From Deltaproteobacteria bacterium (GTDB taxonomy: Bacteria; Desulfobacterota; Binatia; HRBIN30), in assembly GCA_016200585.1 (NCBI GenBank), contig JACQEN010000132.1, forward strand, positions 1 through 37,514: a stretch of 37,514 nt of DNA. The letters are read 5' to 3'. Of the stretch, positions 25,702 through 33,592 are shown in pieces (the first letter of the stretch is position 1; each line of letters opens with the position of its first letter). The notes under the pieces are model-generated. The model was not told the DNA's origin. It ran no database searches and worked only from the letters and a program-made list of their open reading frames with translations. Position numbers and translations under genes: made by a program.

Positions 25702-26751
25702 TCAGAACCCGTAGGCCTGCGCTAGATCGGCGTCCTTGGCGGCCAGCAATTTTGCCAGGTTCACCATCACCTTGCATTGCTTCCACGTGGCGTCGTCCTG
25801 CATCTTGCCGTCGATCATCTGCACACCGCGACCGTCGGGCATGGCCTCGAGAACGCGCTTTGCGAAAGCCACCTCTTCGGGCGGCGGGCTGAAGACCTTC
25901 TTGGCGATGGTGATCTGGCTGGGATGCAGAGACCACGCGCCGACGCAGCCCAACAAGAACGCAGCGCGGAACTGGTCCTCGCACCCCAGACTGTCGGCGA
26001 TGTCGCCGAACGGCCCATAGAACGGTAGCGCTCCGTTTGCCGTGCAAGCGTCGACCATGCGTGCAATCGAGTAGTGCCATGGGTCCTGCTGCGCCGTCGG
26101 TCGTGGTGCCTGCGGATTCTTCGGGTCCGGATCGTTGCGCACCAGGTACGCCGGATGGCCGCCGCCGACACGAGTCGTCTTCATGCGCCGCGAGGCTGCA
26201 AGATCCGCCGGCCCGAAGCTGACGCCTTGCATGCGCGGGCTGGCCGCACAAATCTCTTCGACGTGGGTCACGCCCTGCGCCGTTTCCAAAATCGCGTGCA
26301 CCAAGATCGGCTTTTGCAGCTTGTGACGTCCTTCGAGCTGCGCCAGCAAGCGATCGACGTAGTGGATATCCCACGGTCCCTCGACCTTGGGGATCATCAT
26401 CACTTCGAGGCGCGCGCCGATCTCGCCGACCAAACGAATTGCGTCGTCCAGGAACCACGGACTGTCCAGACTGTTGACTCGCGTCCACAGCGGCGTTCCG
26501 GCGAAATCCACCTCGCGACCAATCCTCACCAAACCCTCGCGGGCGTCGATCTTCTTGTCGGCCGGGATCGCGTCCTCGAGGTTTCCCAACAAGATATCCG
26601 CCTGCTTGGCCATGTCGGGCACCTTGGCCGCCATTTTCGGGTTGCTTGGATCGAAGAAGTGAATGACCCGAGACGGTTTGATGGGAATTTCAGTGACCGG
26701 CGACGGCGCTCCGAGCGCCAACGGCTTGAAGAAATCACGAGGACTGCGCAT
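25702..26751 (-). CDS. mcl: L-malyl-CoA/beta-methylmalyl-CoA lyase (Chloroflexus MCL type, HpcH/HpaI aldolase family)
   Basis: A 349-residue Mg-dependent CoA-ester lyase that cleaves malyl-CoA to acetyl-CoA plus glyoxylate and beta-methylmalyl-CoA to propionyl-CoA plus glyoxylate. From memory it aligns end to end with the Chloroflexus [16 protein letters not shown] at the start, the motif [43 protein letters not shown], the metal-binding Glu in [41 protein letters not shown] and the end [11 protein letters not shown]. The ATG has GGAGG about 7 bases upstream. It sits alone on the minus strand, followed by the 25-base repeat. With the two B12 mutases in the window it points to an ethylmalonyl-CoA or 3-hydroxypropionate-type cycle. 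Confidence 0.92.
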   Translation of the reverse strand: MRSPRDFFKPLALGAPSPVTEIPIKPSRVIHFFDPSNPKMAAKVPDMAKQADILLGNLEDAIPADKKIDAREGLVRIGREVDFAGTPLWTRVNSLDSPWFLDDAIRLVGEIGARLEVMMIPKVEGPWDIHYVDRLLAQLEGRHKLQKPILVHAILETAQGVTHVEEICAASPRMQGVSFGPADLAASRRMKTTRVGGGHPAYLVRNDPDPKNPQAPRPTAQQDPWHYSIARMVDACTANGALPFYGPFGDIADSLGCEDQFRAAFLLGCVGAWSLHPSQITIAKKVFSPPPEEVAFAKRVLEAMPDGRGVQMIDGKMQDDATWKQCKVMVNLAKLLAAKDADLAQAYGF

Positions 26752-26954
26752 GAAACCCCTCCTTCGAGAACGACCGACGACGACGTGAATACGGATTCAG
26801 TTCTCCTAACCACGCCTGATTCCGCTGAGCAACCAGACGGGTGTGAGGATTTCTGCGTCTTCCCATTAGGTCCGATGCGCGGCGTGAAGGCACTACAGCG
26901 GCGACGCGAGTGGGAAGCTTGATCCCGGTCGCAAGACGACACGAGACAAAGCAA

Positions 26955-29357
26955 TCACGCAGCCGACAAGCCCTGTCCCGCTGGCTCTGGCCTAAACGTC
27001 TCGAAGCCGAACGAAGCGCCGTACGTACGCTGCAGAATGCGACCGACGCGCGCGATCAGCTCGGCCCGTGCATACGGCTTGCCCATGTAGTCGTCGGTGC
27101 CGGCAAGGAATCCGGCAGCCCGATTGTCCGGGTCGTCCAGCGCCGTCAGCATGAGGATCGGAATGAATGCCGTTCGCAGGTTGGCGCGCAACTGGCGGCA
27201 GACTTCGAAGCCGTCCATCCCGGGCATCATGACGTCCAACACAACGGCATCGGGCGGTTCGGCTACGGCGCTCTCGAGCGCCTCCAAACCGCTGGCCGCC
27301 ACCGACACGGCAATCGGCAGGCCGCTACGCTCCAGCGTTAGTGCCGCCAGCCGTCGCATATCTTGCTGATCGTCGACAACCAGCACACGGAATTGCTGCG
27401 CGGTTGTGTTTGGCAGCGCCGCTGGTGCTTGTCGCCTGCCGACCGCTGGCGGCATCGCAACCGGCGCGCTTCTCACGCTCGCCTGTTGTCCTGCCGCCGC
27501 ACCGCAGTAAGGACAGATCTGCCATTCCCTCTCCAGCCGCGCGTGACAGCCCTGGCATTTCACTTGGAGCGGCGTGGCGCAGTGCGGACATGCTACGAAG
27601 TTGTCGTCGATGGCGTTTCCGCACGAGGGACAACGCGATCCCGGGTCGAGCACGTCGACCACCCGAAGCACTTCGTCTGCCGTCGTGATACCCGCACTGA
27701 CCATTGTCGCTGCTTGCTCGGCCAGCGTGCGCATGCCGCTCGTGCGTCCCTGAGCCCGAAGAGCGTTCTCCGAGCCTTTGGCCTCAATGATCTTGGCGAC
27801 CGCAGTCGTGATCGGAAGCACTTCGAACGCCGCCGAACGCCCGGAGAGACCGGTATTGTGACACGCCGGGCAACCTGTACCGCGCTGGAATCGATGCGCG
27901 CCGGTCTCGATCTGTAAAGCCCGCAACTGGGTAGGGTTCGGTGCATAGGGAGCGGCGCATTGTTCGCAGGTCCGCCGCAGCAGACGTTGCGCCAGGATCA
28001 GATGCAGCGACGACGCCAACATGTATGGTTCGACGCCGATGTCGACGAGCCGTGTGATTGTCGAAACCGCGTCGTTCGTATGGAGGGTACTGAGAACCAA
28101 ATGGCCGGTTTGCGCCGCTTGCAGCGCAACCTCGGCGGTCTCGTAGTCGCGGATCTCGCCGATCATGATCACGTCGGGGTCTTGGCGTAGGATCGAACGC
28201 AGCGTGTCGGCAAACGTCAGCCCTTGCTTCAGGTTGACCTCAACTTGATTGACACCCTGCAGGTGGTACTCGATCGGATTTTCGATCGTCACGATGTTTC
28301 TTTCCGGCGAGATCATCTCGGCAAGCATGCCGTACAAGGTGGTGGATTTCCCGCTGCCGGTCGGCCCGGTTACCAGAATCATACCCTCCGGCCGGTGGAT
28401 TGCGTGGCGAATGCATTGAAGGTCGTGGGCTGAGAACCCGAAGTTGTCCAAACCCTTTGGCGCCCGGCTGGAGTCGAGGATCCGTAGCGTGATCTTTTCT
28501 CCGAATTGGGTCGGCAGGCTCGACATGCGTAGGTCGATAATCGACTCGCGATAGTTGATACGAATCCTGCCGTCTTGCGGAACGCGGCGTTCGGTGATGT
28601 CGAGCTTGGCGAGCACCTTACAACGAGCGATGAGCGGCGCCTGGACCCACTTCGGCAGCCGGAACGTCTCCTCCAGGATGCCGTCGATGCGGTAGCGGAC
28701 GAGCACGGAGGCGTCAGCGGTCTCGATGTGAACGTCGCTTGCCCCGCCCTGGATCGCCTCAACCAGAATCAGGTTCAGAAGCTTGACGACGGGCGGCAGC
28801 GCACTCTTACGCATCAAGCTCTTGATGTCGCACGATTCGTTAACGAGCTCGGTGACCGGGAGGTCTTTGCCCTCCGGTATCCCCCTAAGATACTCGTCGA
28901 GAGCTTGGTCGAGGTGGTACATATGGGCCAGCGTGTCTTGAACGATGGTTCGGGTCGCCACTTCGACGTGCAGGCGCCGACCGGCTGCAAATTCAACAGC
29001 GCGCACCGCTTCCCGATCCAAGGGATTGGCCATCGCGACTACCAGGGAAGCATCCGAGGCGCGCAGCGGTACGGTACCAAAGCGCGTTGCCACGTCTTCC
29101 TTCAGAAGGGTGCTCACCGCTGTGTCCAGCACCAGAGAAGCAAGGTTGACGTAGGGGATTTGCAAGCGCTCGGACAGGGCTCGCGCCAAGGCTTCTTCGT
29201 CAATCACGTTCTTGCGAACCAGCCAGGCGATCAGGTCGGCTCGCTTCTCATTGAGGAGCTCCTGATTGGCGGTCTGGGCTAATTCCGGCGCACAAAGCTT
29301 GTTTTGGACCAAGAATCTCAACAATGCAGCATCGCCGCTCTCGTTCGTTGTACCCAT
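26955..29357 (-). CDS. pilB: PilB/GspE-type assembly ATPase fused to zinc ribbons and a response-regulator receiver domain
   Basis: The 800-residue chain is a hexameric ATPase for type IV pilus or type II secretion assembly with extra C-terminal modules. Residues 1-150 are the GspE/PilB N-domain. The motor has Walker A GPTGSGKST (331-339), the Asp box, Walker B DPDVIMIGEIRD (about 393-404), the His box STLHTND and the tetra-Cys zinc site C464/C467/C496/C499. Residues 576-618 form a double zinc ribbon (C576, C579, C590, C593, C601, C604, C615, C618). Residues 656-775 form a receiver domain with D662-D663, phosphoacceptor D708, T738 and K760, all canonical. The start at 29357 has GGGAG 8 bases upstream. 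It is divergent from the pseudopilin operon. The receiver suggests assembly gated by a histidine kinase, none of which is in the window. Confidence 0.92.
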   Translation of the reverse strand: MGTTNESGDAALLRFLVQNKLCAPELAQTANQELLNEKRADLIAWLVRKNVIDEEALARALSERLQIPYVNLASLVLDTAVSTLLKEDVATRFGTVPLRASDASLVVAMANPLDREAVRAVEFAAGRRLHVEVATRTIVQDTLAHMYHLDQALDEYLRGIPEGKDLPVTELVNESCDIKSLMRKSALPPVVKLLNLILVEAIQGGASDVHIETADASVLVRYRIDGILEETFRLPKWVQAPLIARCKVLAKLDITERRVPQDGRIRINYRESIIDLRMSSLPTQFGEKITLRILDSSRAPKGLDNFGFSAHDLQCIRHAIHRPEGMILVTGPTGSGKSTTLYGMLAEMISPERNIVTIENPIEYHLQGVNQVEVNLKQGLTFADTLRSILRQDPDVIMIGEIRDYETAEVALQAAQTGHLVLSTLHTNDAVSTITRLVDIGVEPYMLASSLHLILAQRLLRRTCEQCAAPYAPNPTQLRALQIETGAHRFQRGTGCPACHNTGLSGRSAAFEVLPITTAVAKIIEAKGSENALRAQGRTSGMRTLAEQAATMVSAGITTADEVLRVVDVLDPGSRCPSCGNAIDDNFVACPHCATPLQVKCQGCHARLEREWQICPYCGAAAGQQASVRSAPVAMPPAVGRRQAPAALPNTTAQQFRVLVVDDQQDMRRLAALTLERSGLPIAVSVAASGLEALESAVAEPPDAVVLDVMMPGMDGFEVCRQLRANLRTAFIPILMLTALDDPDNRAAGFLAGTDDYMGKPYARAELIARVGRILQRTYGASFGFETFRPEPAGQGLSAA

Positions 29358-29656
29358 GCGTAGGCTCCCGACACGGTTGCGGCAGCAGAATGCGTACCAA
29401 TCGATGGTTGGACCCTGCCGCGTTGCCATCAAGCCTTGAGAACCGCGGACAACTTGGCGCCACCGTCTTCTCCCAACGCACGTCCAACGCCCCCGGCGAT
29501 CGGCGCTATACCGCCAGATGTCTGATTTCGGCATTCCAGTGTCACTCGACCGCCTGAGGCGGTTCCGAATCTGGCTCTCCGGCTCGTCGGTACTCCGTTT
29601 TGACCGCATGGCACACCCGTTGCGAAGACATCTCCCGCTATCCAGGAGACGACAAC
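29358..29656. promoter_or_regulatory. Divergent region between pilB and the pseudopilin operon
   Basis: The 299-base spacer must carry promoters for both directions. No unambiguous sigma70 or sigma54 consensus was recognised and no strong hairpin stands out. AGGAG at 29644-29648 serves the plus-strand operon. Confidence 0.35.
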
Positions 29657-29932
29657 GTGCGCTTGAAATGGTTCATTTTCGCAGGATTGCTGGCTGACGC
29701 GATCCTGGCAGTTCCGACCTATCGCGCCATTGACCTGCGCCGCAGCAACGCACGGACCAGTGCCGAGGTGATCCGACTGGGCAAAGCACTGAGTCTCTAT
29801 AGACCGGACCGTCCAGAATCCTACAGCGTCATCGGACCGCACGAGCTCGGTCACCACCACGTTGCGGTACCCGCGGATCTCACGGCGTCGGTCCGTTGCT
29901 CGCCGGATGAACCGTGTTACCTGCGCGCCTAG
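29657..29932 (+). CDS. Small pilus-operon membrane protein, ending at an in-frame amber codon
   Basis: First gene of the pseudopilin operon: a GTG start with AGGAG 7 bases upstream encodes a single N-terminal membrane segment (WFIFAGLLADAILAVPTY) and a periplasmic domain with a CSPDEPC cysteine pair, 91 residues to a TAG at 29930-29932. The frame then continues with clearly protein-like codons, SREDPTVYYFWNGAVYAQPK, to a TGA at 29999-30001 that overlaps the next gene's ATG. The intact product would be about 114 residues, resembling a shortened minor pilin of a GspG-like fold. No named family was recognised. It is either a nonsense mutant, a suppressed or read-through gene, or a sequencing error. 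Confidence 0.6.
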   Translation: MRLKWFIFAGLLADAILAVPTYRAIDLRRSNARTSAEVIRLGKALSLYRPDRPESYSVIGPHELGHHHVAVPADLTASVRCSPDEPCYLRA

Positions 29933-30001
29933 AGCCGCGAAGATCCGACGGTCTACTACTTTTGGAACGGCGCGGTTTACGCGCAGCCGAAAGAGCCATG
30001 A
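29930..30001 (+). other. In-frame continuation beyond the amber stop, coupled to the next gene
   Basis: After TAG (29930-29932) the same frame encodes 22 more residues rich in aromatic beta-type sequence (TVYYFWNGAVYAQ) and ends with TGA at 29999-30001. The ATG of the next gene at 29998 overlaps that TGA as ATGA, the same coupling as at 30579-30582, which supports this as the ancestral end of the gene. Confidence 0.7.
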
Positions 30002-30582
30002 TGGATCTCAAGCCGGAGAAGGTCGACCCGCACCTCCTCGTTGCGCAGTACGTCGACGAGTTGCGCGAGCTCATGCCCGACGCCGCCGACGAACGTGCGA
30101 CGCCGCCGGGCGCCGACGCCGTGCAAGACCTACTCAGTTCATCCTTCTCGCCGGCGATTGCGACCGAAACACCGAAGGCAACGTGGCCGTGGATCACGGC
30201 GCTCGCTCTCACATCGGTACTCGCCCTCGCCGAGATCGTTGTGCTGCTGCTGCCCCCTCCCGAGCTGCCGGCCGCACCGCCTCCGGAAGTCGTCGCGCTC
30301 GAGTCGGCGGATGCGTGCCTGCAGCGCCAAGTCGAAATCATGGATGCGATCGTGCGCTATGCGCAGCACACCGGCGGTCTACCGGAACGCTTGGCCGCTC
30401 TCGGCCCTCCCTATCTCCTCAATCCTTGGATCGACCCGGTGTCAGGACAACCGTACGAATACCAAACCGACGCCCGTTCGGTGTCTCTCACGTGCCCGAA
30501 CCCAGGGATCCATACGCGCAAGATCGCCGAAGCGACAGCAGACTCCGCCGTAAGCGACGCCCCAGCCGAGGCTTCGGAATGA
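29998..30582 (+). CDS. Pilus-operon single-pass membrane protein with pseudopilin-like periplasmic domain
   Basis: A 194-residue protein with about 60 cytoplasmic residues, one membrane helix (WPWITALALTSVLALAEIVVLLL) and a Pro-rich stalk. A periplasmic domain follows with QVEIMDAIVRYAQHTGGLPERL and NPWIDPVSGQPYEYQT, which resemble the helix and C-terminal loop of GspG-like major pseudopilins. It lacks a prepilin leader, so it would be anchored rather than processed. The first ATG overlaps the previous gene's TGA (ATGA). Function is unknown; a scaffold or regulator of pilus assembly is a guess from location. Confidence 0.75.
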   Translation: MMDLKPEKVDPHLLVAQYVDELRELMPDAADERATPPGADAVQDLLSSSFSPAIATETPKATWPWITALALTSVLALAEIVVLLLPPPELPAAPPPEVVALESADACLQRQVEIMDAIVRYAQHTGGLPERLAALGPPYLLNPWIDPVSGQPYEYQTDARSVSLTCPNPGIHTRKIAEATADSAVSDAPAEASE

Positions 30583-31079
30583 CCTGCCACCAGCGGAGCG
30601 CCTCCGCCTGCGTCTACCGGCGCGTGCGTCTTCGCCACCCAGCGGGTTTCTCCCTACCCGAGCTGCTGGTCACGGTATCACTGTTCGCCATCCTCATCGG
30701 CACGGCGGCGCCTTATCTTCCGGCCTTTACACGCACCTACAACCTGACAGGCGCCGCGCACGAGATCTTTTCCGCACTGCAAAGGGCGCGGATGACCGCG
30801 ATTCTTGCGAACCGACACTGCCGCTTCGTCGTCATCGGCAGCAGGTCCTACCGCATCCACATCGACAGCAATGGCAACGGCGTCGAGGACACCGGCGAAC
30901 CGATCACGACCCAAGACATCACCCAGAACACTCCAGGAATCACTCTCGATGGCGCCAACGGCGTCACCTTTGCCCCCAATGGCAGCGCGCCGCCGGGCGG
31001 CACCATCACCCTGACCAACAGTAACGGAAAAACCAAGCAGGTCGTGGTTGCGGCAACCGGGCAGGTGCAAGTGAACTAG
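30579..31079 (+). CDS. GspH/FimT-family pseudopilin
   Basis: A minor pilin of 166 residues. The prepilin leader is HPAG-FSLPELLVTVSLFAIL: cleavage after Gly exposes a methylated Phe and the conserved Glu5, followed by the hydrophobic stalk helix. The region YNLTGAAHEIFSALQRARMTAILANR is the typical FimT/GspH alpha-helix, and a beta-rich domain with IDSNGNGVEDTGEP follows. The start is an ATG at 30579 overlapping the previous stop (ATGA). Minor pilins of this class prime pilus or pseudopilus assembly with PilV, PilW and PilX, all encoded immediately downstream. Confidence 0.85.
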   Translation: MTCHQRSASACVYRRVRLRHPAGFSLPELLVTVSLFAILIGTAAPYLPAFTRTYNLTGAAHEIFSALQRARMTAILANRHCRFVVIGSRSYRIHIDSNGNGVEDTGEPITTQDITQNTPGITLDGANGVTFAPNGSAPPGGTITLTNSNGKTKQVVVAATGQVQVN

Positions 31080-31087
31080 GGTCGCTC

Positions 31088-31468
31088 ATGGCAAAGGCAT
31101 CCAAAGGGTTCACTCTGGTCGAAGTGCTCATCGCCCTCGGGATTTTCTTCACGCTGCTGGTGACCCTTTCGGTATTGTTCTTTACCAGCATCCAGACGAA
31201 CCTCCTCACCCGGCACATCACAGCGGCCACCGGACTTGCACAGGATAAGCTCGAAGAGCTGCAGAACACGGCGTATGCGCAACTGGCGAGCGGCGCCGAC
31301 GCAAGTCTGCTGACGGCAACCCGAGGCACCACCAATGGCATCTTCACCCGACGCTGGACCGTTGCTTCCGGACCCGTCACCGGCACGCAGGTGCTGACGG
31401 TGATCGTCGCGTGGCCCGACGCCGGAGGCCGTCAGGTCCAGCTGCAAACCATCCGAGCTACGAGTTGA
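31088..31468 (+). CDS. PilV/GspI-type minor pseudopilin
   Basis: A 126-residue minor pilin with the leader ASKG-FTLVEVLIALGIFFTLL: PilD cleavage between Gly and Phe, Glu at position 5 of the mature chain. The stalk helix is followed by LAQDKLEELQNTAY and a small beta domain (RRWTVASGPVTGTQVLTVIVAW). These features match PilV/GspI, although the protein is at the short end. The gene starts 8 bases after the FimT-like gene and ends 7 bases before the next, so it is tightly within the operon. Confidence 0.85.
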   Translation: MAKASKGFTLVEVLIALGIFFTLLVTLSVLFFTSIQTNLLTRHITAATGLAQDKLEELQNTAYAQLASGADASLLTATRGTTNGIFTRRWTVASGPVTGTQVLTVIVAWPDAGGRQVQLQTIRATS

Positions 31469-31475
31469 GTTGGCG

Positions 31476-32276
31476 ATGCATCGGCGCGGACAAAGCGGAT
31501 TCACCCTGGTCGAGTTGCTGGCGGCGATGGTTCCTACCAGTGTCCTGATTCTTGGGGCGGTCAGCCTGTTGTCGACACACAACCGGGTCTACGAAGGGCA
31601 GCGCGTCGCCGTGGCCACCGAGCAGAATCTGCGCATCGGTATGGATGAAGTCACGGACTTGCTTCGGACCTCGGGATACGGCCTGCCGGCCAGCAGCCTG
31701 GCTCTTTGGGTTCCCTGGGTCGCCGGTTTCGCTGCCAACCCACAAATCGTCGATGGCGGCGGCAAACCGGATAGCATCACGGTCGCCGGTTGCCTCCAAG
31801 GGCCTGCCCTGGCCTTGTCAGCGACAGCAGCTGCCGGCGCCACGTCGCTCTCCGTCAGCAGTCTGGTCTTGAACACATCCGTCTCCGCCCTCATCGACAA
31901 CACATCGCGTTCCCTCATCCTGATCGACGACGGACAAAATGCCCTGGTGACCGCCGTGTCTGGCACGACCGTGAGCATCGACACGGACCCGACGCAGAGC
32001 GGAGCGCAAGGGCTGACGCGCGCCTACCCGCCCGGCACGACCATTTGTCGAGTCGACGTGACGACGTTTCGCATCGGCACCAACGCCACCACCGGCGCCG
32101 CGGCACTAACGATGGACGCCAATCAAGGGGCGGGAGCGCAGCTGGTCGCCGACACGATCGATGATTTGCAAATCTCCACGGTGGTTGCCGGCAAACAGTT
32201 CGACATCACGATGAGCGCCGGAACAAACACTTCCGCAAGTAGCAGCCTGCGCTCTCTGGTTACTCGGAGAAACTGA
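31476..32276 (+). CDS. PilW-like minor pseudopilin
   Basis: A 266-residue minor pilin. The leader reads QSG-FTLVELLAAMVPTSVLILGAV with Glu5 present, and the stalk continues to NLRIGMDEVTDLLRTSGYG. The long C-terminal domain is Ala/Thr/Ser-rich beta sequence (GATSLSVSSL, NALVTAVSGTTVSID), as expected for PilW-like proteins. The ATG at 31476 is preferred to a TTG two codons earlier; the Shine-Dalgarno is weak. It lies in the middle of the operon, close to its neighbours on both sides. Confidence 0.82.
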   Translation: MHRRGQSGFTLVELLAAMVPTSVLILGAVSLLSTHNRVYEGQRVAVATEQNLRIGMDEVTDLLRTSGYGLPASSLALWVPWVAGFAANPQIVDGGGKPDSITVAGCLQGPALALSATAAAGATSLSVSSLVLNTSVSALIDNTSRSLILIDDGQNALVTAVSGTTVSIDTDPTQSGAQGLTRAYPPGTTICRVDVTTFRIGTNATTGAAALTMDANQGAGAQLVADTIDDLQISTVVAGKQFDITMSAGTNTSASSSLRSLVTRRN

Positions 32277-32284
32277 AGCGAGCG

Positions 32285-33574
32285 ATGACTATGCCGGCGA
32301 ACCTGCACCAACCGATCCACCGCGAACCGGCACGCCTTCTGCGTCGTCAGGATGGCGCGGCGCTGATCACGGTACTGCTGTTCAGCGCACTATTGTTGTC
32401 GCTAGCGATCTTCGGGTCGACAACGTCGCGCATCGAGGCGATCGTCGCACGCAACCAATTGTTCGCCAAGAAAGCGCTCGAGATCGCCGATGCCGGATTG
32501 AATCATGGGTTCAGCCTGGTCAAGACGGCGGGTGGCACGTCGTTCACCGACGACCTGGCAAGCTCCGGCACTGCCGGCGCCCTCGTCGGTCTCGGCAGCG
32601 TGCAAACCGTCGATGCGACATCGTACCGCTTCGCGTCTTTCGGTGGAGGCGGCGCCACGGACGGCTACTATGTTCGACTGGCGGACAACTACGACGAATG
32701 GACGGGTGCCAACGACCCGAGCCGCGACCGCGACGGCATTCTTTACATCGTTTCCATGGGCCGTTTCATGGGGGCTGAGCGCGTCGTCGTTGCGCAAGTG
32801 GACGGGCGCGCCCTGTTCAAGAACGGGCTGGTAGGAAAACGCTCGGTGAGCATAACCGGCACGTCCGTCGTCGATAGCTATGATTCATCGGTCGGAGCGT
32901 ACAAGGCGGCGTCGGCCGGCAGTCGCGGCGATCTCCGCAGCAACGGCAACATCACCTTGAACAGCAACGCGACGATCCGCGGCAGCGCTATCGCCTCGGG
33001 TAGCGTCAGCAGCGGCACGATCACCGGTGCGCGCATTCAGAACGCCGCGCCACTCGATCTTTCCTCCGTCACCCCCTGCGGGCCGCCGTACTCCAGCAAC
33101 ACGGGCATCACCGGCAGTGGCAGCTGGTCGTACAATGCAGCGACCGGCGTCCTCACCGAGAAAAGCACCGCCATCATCAATCTGGCCGCGAACACATACT
33201 GCTTCGCGTCGATCACCCAAAGCGGCAGTGCGACCATCACCGTCAGCGCCGCGGTAAAGATCAACCTGACCGGAAGCTTCGACTTGTCAGGCGGCGGCAT
33301 CGTCAATTCCACAGCGAAGCCGGTGAACTTCACGGTCTATGCCAGCACTCCGGCCGGGGTAACCTTCAACGTCCGCGGCGGCACCAATGCATTCTTTGCG
33401 ATCTATGCTCCCGACGCCGACGTGAGCTTCGTGGGCACAAGTGATGCCTACGGCGCATTGGTGGCCGGCAGCATCAACAAGACCACCACCAGCGGCTTTC
33501 ACGTCGACGAGTCGCTCTTCGGTCTGGTCTCCGGAGCAACTCTGTTACGCTGGCACGAGGTGCGGAATTTCTAG
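32285..33574 (+). CDS. PilX-like pilus-assembly protein with long beta-rich C-terminal domain
   Basis: A 429-residue protein with the PilX N-terminal pattern DGAALITVLLFSALLLSLAIFGS followed by ALEIADAGLNHG, a non-cleaved or atypically cleaved membrane anchor typical of PilX proteins. The large extracellular part holds repeat-like beta sequence (NGNITLNSNATIRGSAIASG, SGSATITVSAAVKINLTG) and a final module with FFAIYAPDADVSFVG, DAYGALVAGS and HVDESLFG. I recall this module from PilX-like proteins, where it probably forms a beta-helix. It is the last gene of the operon and runs up to within 18 bases of the converging ethylmalonyl-CoA mutase gene. No PilY1-type tip adhesin is present. Confidence 0.8.
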   Translation: MTMPANLHQPIHREPARLLRRQDGAALITVLLFSALLLSLAIFGSTTSRIEAIVARNQLFAKKALEIADAGLNHGFSLVKTAGGTSFTDDLASSGTAGALVGLGSVQTVDATSYRFASFGGGGATDGYYVRLADNYDEWTGANDPSRDRDGILYIVSMGRFMGAERVVVAQVDGRALFKNGLVGKRSVSITGTSVVDSYDSSVGAYKAASAGSRGDLRSNGNITLNSNATIRGSAIASGSVSSGTITGARIQNAAPLDLSSVTPCGPPYSSNTGITGSGSWSYNAATGVLTEKSTAIINLAANTYCFASITQSGSATITVSAAVKINLTGSFDLSGGGIVNSTAKPVNFTVYASTPAGVTFNVRGGTNAFFAIYAPDADVSFVGTSDAYGALVAGSINKTTTSGFHVDESLFGLVSGATLLRWHEVRNF

Positions 33575-33592
33575 CGCGGTCGAGCGCGCCGT

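Noticed and set aside
29930-29932. Pyrrolysine or global amber reassignment at the TAG codon
   Set aside because: Several well-supported genes in the window end at TAG, and no pyl genes are visible, so a local event is more likely.
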